Assembly (NCBI GenBank): GCA_051294375.1
Contig: CM119266.1
Span: 15,862,018-15,926,017 of the forward strand
Direction of reading: 5' to 3'
Source: Paraspadella gotoi
Taxonomy: Eukaryota > Chaetognatha
DNA: 64,000 nt
Under the pieces are notes generated by a model, which saw nothing but the letters and a program-made list of their open reading frames with translations, had not been told where the DNA came from and made no database searches. The position numbers and the translations under genes are program-made. Of this stretch, positions 12,855 to 26,566 are shown one piece after another; the first letter of the stretch is position 1; every line of letters starts with the position of its first letter.

Positions 12855-13675
12855 ATCCCGGCTGAAAACGAGAAGGGGGAGCTGATCGTTCGCGTGGACG
12901 TTGGTCGAGAGGATTTTGAAGCGACTTTAATTATCTTACAGCGTTAGCGACCTCCTCCTTTCACACATTCATTAGTTGTTCTTCTCTATCGATTCGCGCA
13001 TGCGCACAACGCGAGAAACGGATGTGATAAACTCGCGTGTTTGTTCGCGATAGATTATTCAGTTTCGCTGTGAAAGATTGTCGTGAGGTTGCTTTTGTTC
13101 ATTGAGTGCATGTGTGCTGGATGAGTGTGATTCGAAAAAAAATATCTTCTAATCTAGAGTTTGACATTTAATTGTAGCAGGAAAACTTGCACTTAAGGTT
13201 CTTACAGTACAGAATACAAATATAATCCTTCATATCGACTTGGACCGCCAAACTAGCATCCTCCTACATCCCTCACCAGCCTCGCTTCCATCGTTGTCTT
13301 TTGTTTTCCGTTTCCCTTTCGTCTGATGTCGCTGAATTTCCTGGGTCACGTGACTCTCCTCGTTTGGCGAATTTTTTCGGACAATTAAACATTGAAAAAA
13401 AAATGTGCGTTGAAAAGGTTCCTTGTTTAACTCACGGGGGAGACGTGATTGCGAGACTCATTTACGACTATGGCTAATGAAAGAGGAAAGGAGGGCAGGA
13501 GTGAAGGAAGGAATGAAAGAGATAGGAGAAGGAATGAAATAAAGGACAAGGAATGATAAACGTGAAAAGGAATTAATAACAAACCAATGTGACCAACCAA
13601 ACTATCATCCTATTAATGAACAAATAAACCAGCCAAGAAAAAACAAAAAAAACAATTGAATATTACGACGCTCTC
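12852..13675. other. Gene-free; possible initiator sequence
   Basis: A TCAGTT match to the arthropod initiator lies at 13059-13064 in a CpG-bearing stretch, with GGTTGC one base short of canonical DPE spacing. No open frame or splice pattern follows, so no promoter is called. Confidence 0.3.
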
Positions 13676-13736
13676 TCACTTTTTTTTTTCTCTCCCTCTC
13701 ACTCTCTCTACCTCCTTCTCCTTTCCGAATTCGAAA

Positions 13737-13749
13737 TGACCTTTGACCC
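13737..13749 (-). promoter_or_regulatory. Perfect DR1 nuclear-receptor motif
   Basis: TGACCTTTGACCC, the reverse complement of GGGTCAAAGGTCA, is the textbook DR1 element for HNF4/RXR-class receptors. It is identical to the copy at 747-759. Function is not shown by sequence alone. Confidence 0.3.
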
Positions 13750-13826
13750 GATCAACGACGCTTCGATCTCCTGACCTCTTGTATCTCACGTGAACTACAA
13801 TGACCCGTCCTTTCGAGCCGCCGTTA

Positions 13827-13862
13827 CTCTCTCTCTCTCTCTGAGTCTCTCTCTCTCTTTCT
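13827..13862. repeat. (CT)n microsatellite
   Basis: Short CT run continuing into a T-rich pyrimidine tract. Confidence 0.9.
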
Positions 13863-14398
13863 TTCTCTTTTTTCTTTTTTTCCTGCTTCATCTCATTTCT
13901 CTTTCCCCCCTTACTTTCTTTCTTTCATTTCTTTTCGCCCCAAGCTCCGAGCGATTTTGTTCCCCCGAGTCTCAAAGAATTTCTTTTCTTTCCACCTTGC
14001 TTTCCGCGCAGCAGAAAAAAAAAAAGATAAAGAGAGAAATCCGTTCACCTACTTAAGGGGAAAAAAAGAACTTCGCAGTCAGGTTCCCCCAGGACGATTT
14101 GACCTTTCGTTTCGCTATTTTGTTTCCTGCCTTCTCGCCCCTCCCCCTATAGTCCATGTTTTTTTTTCTCCTCCCCTATTTTCCCTTTCTCCTCCCTATC
14201 TCCCTCTCTCTCCCCCTCTCCTCTCTCCCTCCCTCTGTTGTTCCGCGCATCTCATTCAGATCTCGGGCGAGGTACGAATGACGGGATGATGACGAGGAGG
14301 AAGAGGAAGACGAGGAGGAAGAGGATGAGCTGGAGGAAGGGTGCTCGGGAAGATCAAGCGTCGCTTAGGTACCGCGGGCGATGACCCCGACTCTCCGA

Positions 14399-14418
14399 TG
14401 ACCTTGACGTGACCTTGA
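14399..14418 (-). promoter_or_regulatory. Doubled TCAAGGTCA half-site
   Basis: TGACCTTGA occurs twice (14399-14407 and 14410-14418) with two bases between. The complement TCAAGGTCA is the extended monomer site bound by FTZ-F1/SF-1 and ERR-class receptors. No adjacent gene is recognised, so the role is inference. Confidence 0.3.
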
Positions 14419-15084
14419 CCCTCGTTTGATCCGAGGACATCGCCGACTCGTCGTTCCACCACTTGCCCGCCAATCTTTCGGGCGGAAACGTTGACCGTCG
14501 TCTCTTTTCTCAGGTTTTTCGTCCGTCGAGAACCCGTCTTCAGTTTGCGTCTTTTTAAGCGTCTTTTGTTCACTGGCCCTCTCATTATATAGTGGCAGAG
14601 AAAGATGCGCAACATCAACATCAGGGCTGAAAAGAATTGCGTTAAAGATGTGGACAAATATTTCACTGTCATACCTCAATTTTGTGTATGAGAGCATGCC
14701 CAGATGAATGCAGGCAGTAGTCGATGCCGATGAAGGGAAAACTAAATATTGAGAATGTTTTACCCATGTTTTGTATACTTTTTATTGAATAAATGAATTA
14801 TGTGATATACTTTTTTTTCCTAGAGAGTACATCCCAACTTCCCCTTCCTCTTCGCCGTCTGAACTCCAATCGGTGGAAAGGTACGTATTTTACTCTGTGG
14901 TTATATAAATTAAGAGTATCTTTGTAAAATTTTTCAAATGTTTAAATTATTTAAGATAGCATCCCCTGCCTCCCCTCCTTACCCCCATCTTTAATCTAAC
15001 CCCCCCCTACCTGGATCTCAACCCCCTTATCAGAAAGGGGACGGGGGGGATTTGCGCGGCGCAACTCGCGATAAACCTGTCGTC

Positions 15085-15087
<3 letters not shown>
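14419..15087. other. Gene-free spacer
   Basis: No supported gene. A minus-strand frame across 14256-14672 is Arg/Lys-rich and lacks a recognisable domain. Confidence 0.4.

Positions 15088-15124
<37 letters not shown>
15088..15124. repeat. (GA)n microsatellite
   Basis: Perfect short GA run. Confidence 0.95.
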
Positions 15125-15126
<2 letters not shown>

Positions 15127-15401
15127 TCCGTCGCGGGTCCCCCGTCCTTCGTTTCCTTGTCGTTGTTGTTGTGGCCGAAACCGTCGGATCTTTCCGTGAT
15201 TCAATTTCGTCGAGCGAAATCGGGGCTAATAACGGAAACAGGCTTACCAAACGCGACAACATTTAGCTAAATTTAGTAGAGAAATATATCAGACCGATTA
15301 ATCATGATTCTCCAAGCTATACCCTGCCGGGAAAACGAGACTCACCAACCACATGGAGCAACCAACTGAGCAACGTCGCTCTTTTATTAGACGCGTGACC
15401 A

Positions 15402-15732
15402 TCGTCGTCGTCGTCGTCGTCATCGTCTCGACGATAAGAGGCGCAAAAAGCGAATTTCTGTCGATATCGCGACCAAGAATAACTTTTTGTGTCACGTCAA
15501 TTGAATCCAGGACACGACGACGATGTCGACGACGCCATCGATATTGGCTAGGTGAGCCTCGTTAAAAAAAGTTAACAAATTAAAAAGTTTAAAAAAGCGG
15601 GATTCTAATTAACGACGTCGTCCGAGTCGTCGGTGATCACGAGGTAAAGAAATAGGAGACGTCACTGTCACTAATTTTACCGATGGTCATCATCGTTATC
15701 GTTGTGGAGGCTATCGTCATCGTCGTTAGACA

Positions 15733-15766
<34 letters not shown>

Positions 15767-15845
15767 GGCGTCGGTGCGTCGATCGACCTGTTGTTAAAAA
15801 TCCATTAAGTCGGTGCCTCTCGACGACGACGACGACGACACCACC
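15402..15845. repeat. (CGT)n/(GAC)n triplet-rich region
   Basis: CGT runs at about 15404-15424 and 15733-15764, and a GAC run near 15822-15840. The frame from the ATG at 15353 reads a poly-Val segment through the first run and is treated as spurious. Confidence 0.85.
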
Positions 15846-16022
15846 TCGTTCCTGACGATGGGAAATGAGTTGACAGCTTTTATATTAAAAGAGAGAGAAG
15901 AGCTCGTTGAAGGTGGAACAATGAAATCGAATTGAATTAAATTTTTATTTTTTTTTTAAATTGGAGCATATAAAACAAAAGATAAGTAAAAGGAAAAAAA
16001 AGGTAGAATCATAACTATAACG

Positions 16023-16025
<3 letters not shown>

Positions 16026-16092
<67 letters not shown>
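16026..16092. repeat. (GA)n microsatellite
   Basis: Perfect GA run of about 67 bp. Confidence 0.97.
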
Positions 16093-16094
<2 letters not shown>

Positions 16095-16405
16095 TTCGAA
16101 CGTTTCCAAGTTTTCTCCCTCAGCTCAGGAGAACAGGGAAAACCTAAAACCTTTAATATTTTTTACCAACATTAAAAGATAAGCACCGGTTTGAAAAAAA
16201 CCTCTCTCGCCTGTCCGTAGGAAGATCGTACGACGACGACGACAACGACCACGGCGACGAATGACTTGAACGAGGACATATTTTTTATTGATGGGAAAAA
16301 AGTATTATTTTATTACTTCAAAAAATTCGGTGGGAAAGAATCGAAAAGAGTAACGAGAATTAAAGAGCAAAAAAAAAATGTTTTTGATGGTCGATAGGTC
16401 GGTCC

Positions 16406-16503
16406 GGTCGTTTTGCCGGGTGGTCAGTCGGTCTGTCAATCGGTCGGTCGGACTGGTCGTTTTACCGAGTGGTCAGTCGGTCTGTCAATCGGTCGGTCGG
16501 TCT
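16406..16503. repeat. 49-bp tandem repeat, two units
   Basis: GGTCGTTTTRCCGRGTGGTC followed by AGTCGGTCTGTCAATCGGTC occurs at 16406 and 16455. It is built on a smaller GGTC/GGTT motif that extends to about 16530. Confidence 0.9.
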
Positions 16504-17003
16504 TTTGTCAGTCGTTCCGTTCGGTCCGGGACGGCTGACGACAAAATTTTATCCAACTTGAAATAGGTAATGAAATGAAATGGAAGGAACGCCTCTGGCA
16601 GGGGGGCGTCCGTCTTAATATGTGGGGGTATTGGTGTTTGGGCGGGGGGGAGTGTCGGTTGAGGGTGACGGTGGGATCAACGTGGATGAGTTAGGGATGC
16701 TTGGGAGACCTGAAATTAGATTTTTTACAAGGTTATTCAGATTAGTATGTATGTTTTACGATTTAAATTTATTTCGACTAATAAATTTTCACTAATCTCA
16801 ACTCTCAAATGTTTCAAAATTCAACATCGTTCACACGGGAATGATTTCCCAGGAATTTTATGGACACCGGTTTTTTTTTTAATTTTTAGACTTTTAGACA
16901 AACGTCTCCCAAAATCGCCGGACCCCGTCGGACCCGTGGGCTCCAGGGGAACTACAGGGGTCCCACATCACCGCCCTGTCATAGATGGGAACTTTTTACT
17001 TTT

Positions 17004-18192
<1,189 letters not shown>

Positions 18193-18193
18193 G

Positions 18194-18194
18194 C

Positions 18195-18225
<31 letters not shown>

Positions 18226-18287
18226 GAGAGAAGAGAGAGAGAGAGAGAGAGGAGAGAGAAGAGAGAAAGAGAGAGAGAGAGAGAGAG
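18194..18287. repeat. (GA)n imperfect microsatellite
   Basis: GA tract directly at the left edge of the 3 kb duplicated segment, copy A. Confidence 0.95.
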
Positions 18288-19425
18288 TCGGCAATAAACC
18301 GAACGAATTCGTACTGATTAGTTGCCAAAACCGTCCGCGGGCCGGGAACAGCACAGCGAGCCCTACCTTATCCGCCCACCACCCCTCCTCCGGCCTCTGA
18401 ACTTCCCCCCTCTCCTACCTTTCTCATCGCCCCCGTCCGAACGCCCCGCCGGTTTCGTTCCGGGCGCGAGCAAATCTTGGGGGACCGCCTTTCCGATTTT
18501 ACGTCTTTCCAATTAAACGGAACCTCCCTTACCGACTTTTAACTACCTCGAAAAAAAAATCCCTTTTTTTTTCTTTCTTTTCGATGTAATTTACTGTTTT
18601 AAAAAAAGATTATAACTTCGGGTTTTATAGGCGCAGTAAAAAAAAAGGCTCCGCGAGCGCTCTCGCGCGAGTGGGTGAAGGAGAAGGGATGTGAATGAGG
18701 AAGAGGTGAAAGAAGGAAGAGAAAAAGAGGGAAAAAACACAGCCGGAGAGTAAAAATATTTTTAAAAGGCCGTTTTAAAAAGTTAAAAATTTTGAGTTTC
18801 TAGATAGACACTTTAAAAACAAAAGATGGGGATGTATATTTGACAAATATCACTTAAGAACGAAAACTTTCAATGTTTTAACTAAAATTTGTTTTACCTC
18901 CTTCTTTATTTCTTTCTTAGTTGTGTTGTTGTCAACCAAAACGTGAAATAAGAAATGAGCGAACGAGAACGATTTAAAACGAATCTGAGAAAGCGAGCGA
19001 GCAAGAGAAAGGACGAAAGAGAACAAGATACGAAAAAAAATCCATGGAGAGCGAGAAACGAGAAAGAACGAGAAGAGAAGAGAGAAGAGAAAGAAGAGAG
19101 AGAAAGAGAGAAAGAGAACGAGAGAGAGAAGAAGAGAGAAGAGAGAGAGAGAAGAGAGAGAGGAGAGGAGAGATGTTATAAACAAAAAAACTCTTTCAAC
19201 ACGGTTTTGTCGTTGGCGCCCGGGGATGGTGGTCGTCGGGCAGGGAGCGTGGGGCTTTCGGGCGTTTGGGTCCCTTGAACAAAATTCAAATTTATTACAT
19301 TGAAACGTGAAAAGCACTTAAACTCAAGGTGAAATCTAAAACTTTAGGGGTTAAAAATCCGAGCCGGGTGTTTCGCCGCCCCCGTTCCCCGACGCACAAA
19401 TCACGGAGCATCCCATAAACCTTTT

Positions 19426-19481
<56 letters not shown>

Positions 19482-19488
19482 CCACTCT

Positions 19489-19524
<36 letters not shown>

Positions 19525-20028
19525 CTCTCCCAGGGCGTCGACGACACCGTCGACGAGTTACTCAGCGTCGACCTACTTTCCCTTTCTTCTCTCATTTTTT
19601 CTTTACTCATTCTACTTTTTCCCTGGTTTTTTTCTCGTCAATAATTTAATTTTAAATTCACGTGATCAAAAGTTAGCAACAAACCTAAAACCCATTGTAT
19701 ATACACGGAAAATAGTGTCGATTATTCTATCGCTTCCCCGCCCACACCCGCAAGAATCACCACCCCTTCACCCCCACCACCGCACTTGGGCTTACCCCCT
19801 CCGCCGTTTCCACTCCCACTCCCCAGCAACCACAAACTCTCAAGACCGCGGAAAGCGTTCGGTATTTTCCGCACCGAACCGAAATCGAAAGAGACACAAA
19901 GGCGGCGGTTCTTACCTCGATCGCTTTTAAAGTGGTTTCAAAAGTTTGATGATCCAAAACTTTTACTGTTTCCAATTCCAAAGGATCTTCTCTCTCTCTT
20001 CTCTCTCTCTCCTCATCTCTCCTCTCTG

Positions 20029-20062
<34 letters not shown>

Positions 20063-21330
20063 CTTCCCCCAGCCCCACTGATTTTCATTTCCATCCAATT
20101 TCTCTGCTGTTTTTATTGATGCGACCGAAAAATTTTAACGCGATAGAGGGAAAATCATTAGAGAATTACTACCTTTCAGGTCTAAAACGACGTTTGAAAA
20201 AGGGGTACCGTATTTTTAAAATAAGATTTAAATCGTTCTCATGTCATTATTATTAAAATAACTTTTTTCTTTTTTCATTGACTGAGTTAACCGCCCTTAG
20301 GTAGTAATAACGTTATAATACTAATTTTAAATTCTTCCTTAGACAGATAGCGTTGGAATATAATACCTCAAAAAGAAAAATGATAAGGAGAAAAAAATGG
20401 TGTGGGCGATTGAGACTCGGGGAATTTTTCACCTTCTCTGCCAAAAGTAATCTCTGTCGAATCCGTAGATCGCTCTCCAATTCTTCGATCCCTCATTTTT
20501 CTTGGAACGAGTTCGCGTTCGTGCTCGTCGTCTGTGTCGTCGTCTGTCGGGTCGGCTCGGCGTCCGGCGTCGGCGTCGTCGTCGTCGTCGTCGTCGTGTC
20601 GTCGCGCTCGGTTCTCGTCTTCTTGTCTGCGCGTCGCGTGCGTCGGGCGTTCGTCCTGTCCGTCACGTCGCGCCCCCCCAGCGATCGCTCACCTCTCCGC
20701 TGGCAGTCTTCGCCGCCCCGATGCCCGGCTGACATGGGCGGACAAAGCCCGAATGGTCAATGGCGACAGCATTCGAAGCAAACGCAATACGCCAACGAAA
20801 TTCCGAACAATGACTACGCTGTCCGACCTAATCACAATGTTTTTTTTAACACACCTTCACTCTTACGGCGCTCTAACCACTCCTACATCTTTTTTCTCAA
20901 ATACTCCTCCCTTCGGCAGAACTGAGCGGCTGTCGTTTTTTCCCGTGAGCGAATTTTGAATCGCAGGGTTTTAAATTTGAAGAGGAAACGAGAATCGAAT
21001 GGAAACGAAATCGACGGCGCCGCGCGGGAAGAGTTACCACGATCCTGGCGCCGATTTTGAAGCGACCCCGCGCGACGCGAGAGTGAGAAATGACGCGTCG
21101 CCACGAGGAGACCGTCCGGTGTTAGGCGGGTCGAATGGGTCGGTCTTTTGGAAGGGACGACTCGAATAATTGTTTTTTATCGTTTAAAAAAAGTTTGAAA
21201 ATTTAAAGTACTTTAATACTTCCTGAAAATGGGGAATATAACTTGAAATATACAAACTACTCAGTGTTAAATGTACATTTTTGTACTACGGCAACTAAGG
21301 ATAAATATTAAATGAACATTCTTGACTTTT
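18288..21330 (+). repeat. 3-kb duplicated segment, copy A
   Basis: From GTCGGCAATAAACCGAACGA to about ACATTTTTGTACTACGGCAA, this segment matches 24303-27345 in the same orientation almost base for base apart from many single-base insertions or deletions and different lengths of GA/CT tracts. It contains GA tracts (about 19075-19175), CT tracts (19431-19526, 19987-20063) and a CGT-rich stretch (20540-20690). A frame from about 20734 reads GADKARM-like sequence where copy B has ATG GCG GAC AAA GCC. No confirmed gene is present. Confidence 0.85.
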
Positions 21331-21480
21331 GAAAAGCATTTTGTTTGACGAAAAATATAAAGATATGAACTGAATATGTTAGTCCTGCTATTATCAGTTG
21401 AAATCCTCACTTTCTCCTCCAAGTGTTTTAAGATTAAGGCTATTTAGTTAAAAGGAATTTCTTTTTTTTTGATATAGATA

Positions 21481-21720
21481 GTGTAATGCACTATCTCTCT
21501 CTCTCTCTCTATCTCTAGATATGCATGTAGCTTTCGGCCGGTTGTTGCATTATACATATATTTTATATCGATCCGATAGAAATGATGTCAAATTGCGCAT
21601 GCAAATTTCAAGTCAATCGGGCTGAGCGTTTAGAAAGGGCTAAAGGCAAAAACCCGCCATTTTTCAATCCCTCTCGCAAAACAGATTCGCGATCCGAAAA
21701 ATAATTTTTTGTTTCCACTA
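21481..21720. other. Possible repeat fragment of unknown type
   Basis: A TAGTGTAATGCACTATC palindrome is followed by a CT/AT tract and CAAGTCAATCGGGCTGAGCG, a style of sequence often found in arthropod interspersed repeats. Only one copy is visible here, so the assignment is weak. Confidence 0.2.
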
Positions 21721-21884
21721 AACGTTTGAAACTAAGCGCTCGCTTCGGTAGTTCTTTTTAATTTAAGCCGGCGAACGATCGAGCGGAGAAGGCGCTAAAC
21801 TAAAAATGCGCGTTCGGGTCCTCATAAATTTGGATTATATTTACAAGTCTGATAACATGGGAGCAAACTCTCTTCGGAGGCAAC

Positions 21885-21925
21885 GTCCTCTTCGGAGGCG
21901 TGGGTTCGAATCCCACCGCTGCCCA
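21885..21925 (+). pseudogene. 3' half of a tRNA-Leu-like sequence
   Basis: CTCTTCGGAGGC (variable arm), then GTGGGTTCGAATCCCAC (complete T arm with B box, 21900-21916), then CGCTGCC (acceptor 3' strand) match the 3' half of eukaryotic tRNA-Leu. No A box or 5' acceptor strand is found upstream. Instead a second CTCTTCGGAGGC lies 20 bp earlier. This is a fragment, not an expressed tRNA, and may derive from a retrocopy or a local tandem slip. Confidence 0.6.
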
Positions 21926-22379
21926 CAAGACAACGAAGGAAGTAGGCGTGGTTTTATTAAGGGAGAAATAGGAGGAGTTTTATTGACATATAAGAACACG
22001 TATGGGATGATTGAATAATTAACACACAAAAATATGTAGAATTAATGCAGAAGAAAAGGCAGGCAATCAAACAATATAACAAAATAGTCCATATGAGTTT
22101 TGGAATGTTTGTTCTTGAAGGTAAGTGAAGAGTGAATCAAGTTCCCTCTCTCGTTTCTCTGGCGTCGGTTCCTGAGGGAAGCCTCACTCTCTGATTGGTC
22201 AATCAGAAGAAAGACGAAAGAAGCCAAGAGAGACGAGCCACTTGAATAATCCATTCCTGCGTTGGGAAGAATAAAGTTAATTAACTAAAAGGAATTTAAT
22301 ATCAAGAATCACAGATCAAATAAGAGGCAAAACACTCAACCTTTTCTATGAAACAAAAAAACGAAATGAGTGAGCGATA

Positions 22380-22595
22380 ACGAATTATTGATTGATGTAA
22401 TAATAATTGATGATGTAAATAATAATTGAATGATGTAATAGTAATTGATTGGTGTAATAATAATTGATCGATGTAATTGATTATGATGCGATGATAACAA
22501 ATGATTGATGCGATGATAGTCATTCATTGATGTGAGATAATCATTCATTGATGCGAATGATGTTCATTCCATTGATGCAATGATGTCATTCATTT
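22380..22595. repeat. Degenerate minisatellite of ATTGATG-type units
   Basis: About ten loosely repeated ATTGATGNNATAATAA or CATTCATTGATG units run across the region. Confidence 0.7.
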
Positions 22596-22807
22596 GAGGA
22601 GAAATACAGATCCCGACTCTATAATGCACTTTGTCGTCCGTCGGTTCGCCCCTCAATATTGTTGGGACACTAACTATATCAATGTCAGAACATTGAATTT
22701 TATGGGCTAAATTATTTAAAAATGATGTCGTCCGTCCGTACGTCCGTCGTCCGCCCACCTTAGCAAACAAACACCATTATTCCGTGATTGGATGGATGGA
22801 TTGGAAT

Positions 22808-23365
22808 GGGTAGGGAAGTGTGTATTGAGCTTATATGAAGTTTCGATGGAATCGTCCGAGTTGGAAATTGAGTTTAAATGGCAGGAAAAAACATCAGTTG
22901 CATTTACTAAAATATTTTACTTATTTAAACCATAATACTCTATTAATCATAATTAAGATGGATAGGATTGAGTTGAAATTTTGTGTGTGGGTAAGGAAAG
23001 TGGTTGACGAAGCTTGCTACAAAGTTTCGGTGGAAACGTACAAGTGGAATGAGTTTAAATAAAAAAAAATATGAGTCACATTTACTTGAATCTTTTTGCT
23101 TTCACGATCTTGTAAGTCCTTGCAATGTTACTTATTTTAACCCATAATACTCGAATTAATCATAATTGAAATTAATAGATGAAAAGGAAAGTGTGTGAAG
23201 AAGCTAATATATAAGTTGACGATACGAATTGTTGCCAGTGGAAATGAGTTTAAATGGAAAAAAACATTAAAGTCACATTTACTTGAAATCTTTTTTTATT
23301 TATGATTACTAATAAATGGTTTTAATTAATTAATAATTTAATTAATATGTGAAAATTGATGCAAG
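22808..23365 (+). repeat. Three tandem units of about 180-190 bp
   Basis: Each unit carries in order GGAAAGTG, AAGTTTCGGTGGAA, GAGTTTAAAT (22871, 23050, 23248), GTCACATTTACTTGAA and CATAATACTC or an equivalent. The divergence between units shows an old tandem. No coding role is apparent. Confidence 0.75.
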
Positions 23366-23406
23366 TTAAAAAATCTTAAAAAGTCATAAAGATACGCGTA
23401 ATTGCA

Positions 23407-23409
<3 letters not shown>

Positions 23410-23437
<28 letters not shown>
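23410..23437. repeat. (GA)n microsatellite
   Basis: Short perfect GA run. Confidence 0.95.
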
Positions 23438-23580
23438 AGGAGACATAAAATAAAATAGAGATATTTGTTTTGTTTTGGATAAAATGTAACAAACATATTA
23501 ATAACTGCCTAACTCCATTTTAAGGACATCGAAATGAATGATAGTTGAATATAAATTTAAATTAATTATTACATACTAAA

Positions 23581-23770
23581 ATTAATTAATTAATTAATTA
23601 ATCGATTAATTAATTAATTATCGTAGGCAGATCCGACATTGTTGCTCAACTTTTAAAAAAGAATATATCTTCTAATATCAACTTTTTGCAAGGAATCAAA
23701 AATCCGATCTTAAAATTAAAAAATTGCAATTTTATAAATTTTAGCCTATTATATACTTATTACTATACAA
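23581..23770 (+). repeat. (ATTA)n run and family R copy 2
   Basis: ATTA repeats are followed by GGCAGATCCGACATTGTTGC (also near 7660), then the family R block AGAATATATCTTCTAATATC through AATCAAAAATCCGATC to TTTTAGCCTATTATAT. Confidence 0.55.
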
Positions 23771-24279
23771 AATATAGCTTCTGGTGCCTATTAAAAAATT
23801 AAATTTAACAATTTAACAATTAAAATTAACCAAATAAAATTTACGCAAAAATATTTTTAATGGTTTTTATGTTAAATTATATGCTAAATTTTAAATTTTC
23901 TCCGAAATTTTTTCAATTTGTATGCTATATGCCAGATCATTTTTTACATGGCTAAACGGTGCTGAAATTAATCCAGACGGAACACAGTTGCTAAGTTTTA
24001 ACCAGAGGTCGAGATTCGAGCATCTTGTAAACTTCGTTACCGAGCCCCGTTTTTGGTACGCCATCGACGTCGTTACCGCAGGTTGAATAAACCTTCCAAT
24101 AACCTTCTGTAAAAAGTCTTTCAGGAAGCAGGAAACTTCTTAGCTCCGGTTGGGGCGGGGGGGGGGGCCCCGAAAAAAAAAATTCATAAAAGCTGAAACT
24201 AAATTTAGTGAAGTTATTGATGGCTTTATAAATTTGAAGCCATGTGAATTATTTTTGAAGTTGTCGTTTTTTTTAAATT

Positions 24280-24304
24280 NNNNNNNNNNNNNNNNNNNNN
24301 NNNN
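24280..24304. other. 25-N assembly gap
   Basis: Placeholder-size gap directly before copy B of the 3 kb duplicated segment. Confidence 0.99.
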
Positions 24305-25081
24305 AGAGTCGGCAATAAAACCGAACGAATTCGTACTGATTAGTTGCCAAAACCCCGCGGGCCGGGAACAGCAACAGCGAGCCCTACCTTATCCGCCCAC
24401 CACCCCCTCCGGCCTCTGAACTTCCCCCCTCTCCCTACCTTTCTCATCGCCCCCGTTCCGAACGCCCCGCCGGTTTCGTTCCGGGCGCGAGCAAATCTTG
24501 GGGACCGCCTTTCCGATTTTACGTCTTTCCAATTAAACGGAACCTCCCCTTCCGACTTTTAACTACCTCGAAAAAAAATCCCTTTTTTTTTCTTTCTTTT
24601 CGATGTAATTTACTGTTTTAAAAAAGATTATACCTTCGGGTTTTATAGGCGCAGTAAAAAAAAAGGCTCCGCGAGCGCTCTCGCGCGAGTGGGTGAAGGG
24701 AGAAGGGATGTGATGAGGAAGAGGTGAAAGAAGGAAGAGAAAAGAGGGGAAAAAAACACGGCCGGAAAGGTAAAATATTTTTAAAAGGCCGTTTTAAAAG
24801 TTAAAAATTTTGAGTTTTCTAGATAGCACTTTAAAAACAAAAGATGGGGATGTATATTGACAAATATCACTTAAGAACGAAAACTTTTCAATGTTTTAAC
24901 TAAATTTGTTTTACCTCCTTCTTTATTTCTTTCTTTAGTTGTTGTTGTCACCAAAACGTGAAATAAGAAATGAGCGAACGAGAACGATTTAAAACGATCT
25001 GAGAAAGAGAGCGAGCAAGAGAAAGGACGAAAGAGAACAAGATACGAAAAAAAAGCCATGGAGAGCGAGAACGAGAAAAAT

Positions 25082-25137
<56 letters not shown>

Positions 25138-25327
25138 GTTATAAACAAAAAAAACTCTTTCACCGGTTTTGTCGTCGGCGCCGGGGAGTGTGGTCGTCGG
25201 GCATGGAGCGTGGGGCTTCGGGCGTTTGGGTCCTTGACAAAATTCAAATTTATTACATTGAAACGTGAAAAGCACTTAAACTCAAGGTGAAAATCTAAAA
25301 CCTTTAGGGGTTAAAAATCCCGAGCCG

Positions 25328-25633
25328 GNNNNNNNNNNNNNNNNNNNNNNNNNNNNNNNNNNNNNNNNNNNNNNNNNNNNNNNNNNNNNNNNNNNNNNNN
25401 NNNNNNNNNNNNNNNNNNNNNNNNNNNNNNNNNNNNNNNNNNNNNNNNNNNNNNNNNNNNNNNNNNNNNNNNNNNNNNNNNNNNNNNNNNNNNNNNNNNN
25501 NNNNNNNNNNNNNNNNNNNNNNNNNNNNNNNNNNNNNNNNNNNNNNNNNNNNNNNNNNNNNNNNNNNNNNNNNNNNNNNNNNNNNNNNNNNNNNNNNNNN
25601 NNNNNNNNNNNNNNNNNNNNNNNNNNNNNNNNN
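25328..25633. other. 306-N assembly gap
   Basis: Gap inside copy B, where copy A carries a CT-rich tract. Confidence 0.99.
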
Positions 25634-26008
25634 CCTTTCTTCTCTCATTTTTTCTTTTTACTCATTCTACTTTTTCTGGTTTTTTTCTCGTCAAATAATT
25701 TAATTTTAAATCACGTGATCAAAAGTTAGCAACAAACCTAAAACCCATTGTATACACGGAAAATAGTGTCGATTATCTATCGCTTCCCCGCCCACCCAAG
25801 AATCACCAACCTTCACCCACCCACCTTACCCCCTTTTCCACTCCCACCTCCCCAGCACCAACCAAACCTCAAGCCGCGGAAAGCGTTCGGTATTTCCCCC
25901 ACCGAACCATAACGAAAGAGACACAAAGGCGGCGGTTCTTACCTCGTCGCTTTTAAAGTGGTTTCAAAGTTGATGATCCAAAAACTTTTACTGTTTCCAA
26001 ATTCAAAA

Positions 26009-26115
<107 letters not shown>

Positions 26116-26566
26116 TCCCCCCAGCCCCACCTATTTTCATTTCCATCCAATTTCTCTGCTGTTTTTATTGGATGCGCCGAAAAAATTTTAACGCGATAGA
26201 GGGAAAATCATTAGAAGACATTACTACCTTTTAGGTCTAAAACGAGTTTGAAAAAGGGTACCGGTATTTTTAAAATAAGATTTAAATCGTTCTTCATGTA
26301 TTATTTATTTAAAATAACTTTTCTCTTTTTCTTGACTGAGTTAACCCCTTAGGTAGTATACGTTATAATACTAATTTTAAATTCTTCCTTAGACAATACG
26401 TTGAATATAAATCACTCAAAAGAAAAATGATAAGGAAAAAAAATTGTGGGGCGATTTGAGACTCGGGGAATTTTCACCTTCTCTGCCAAAGTAAATCTCT
26501 GTCGAATCCGTAATCGCTCTTCCAATTCTCGATCCCTCATTTTTCTTGGAAAACGAGTTCGCCGTC

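Noticed and set aside
13059-13095. Initiator plus DPE-like core promoter
   Set aside because: The DPE is one base off the required spacing and no exon follows.
15353-15565. ATG frame with a poly-Val membrane-like segment
   Set aside because: The hydrophobic stretch is just GTC triplets of the repeat. There is no other protein-like feature.
22380-22595. CRISPR-like regular spacing
   Set aside because: Units are irregular and spacers are not unique. It is a degenerate minisatellite in a eukaryotic genome.
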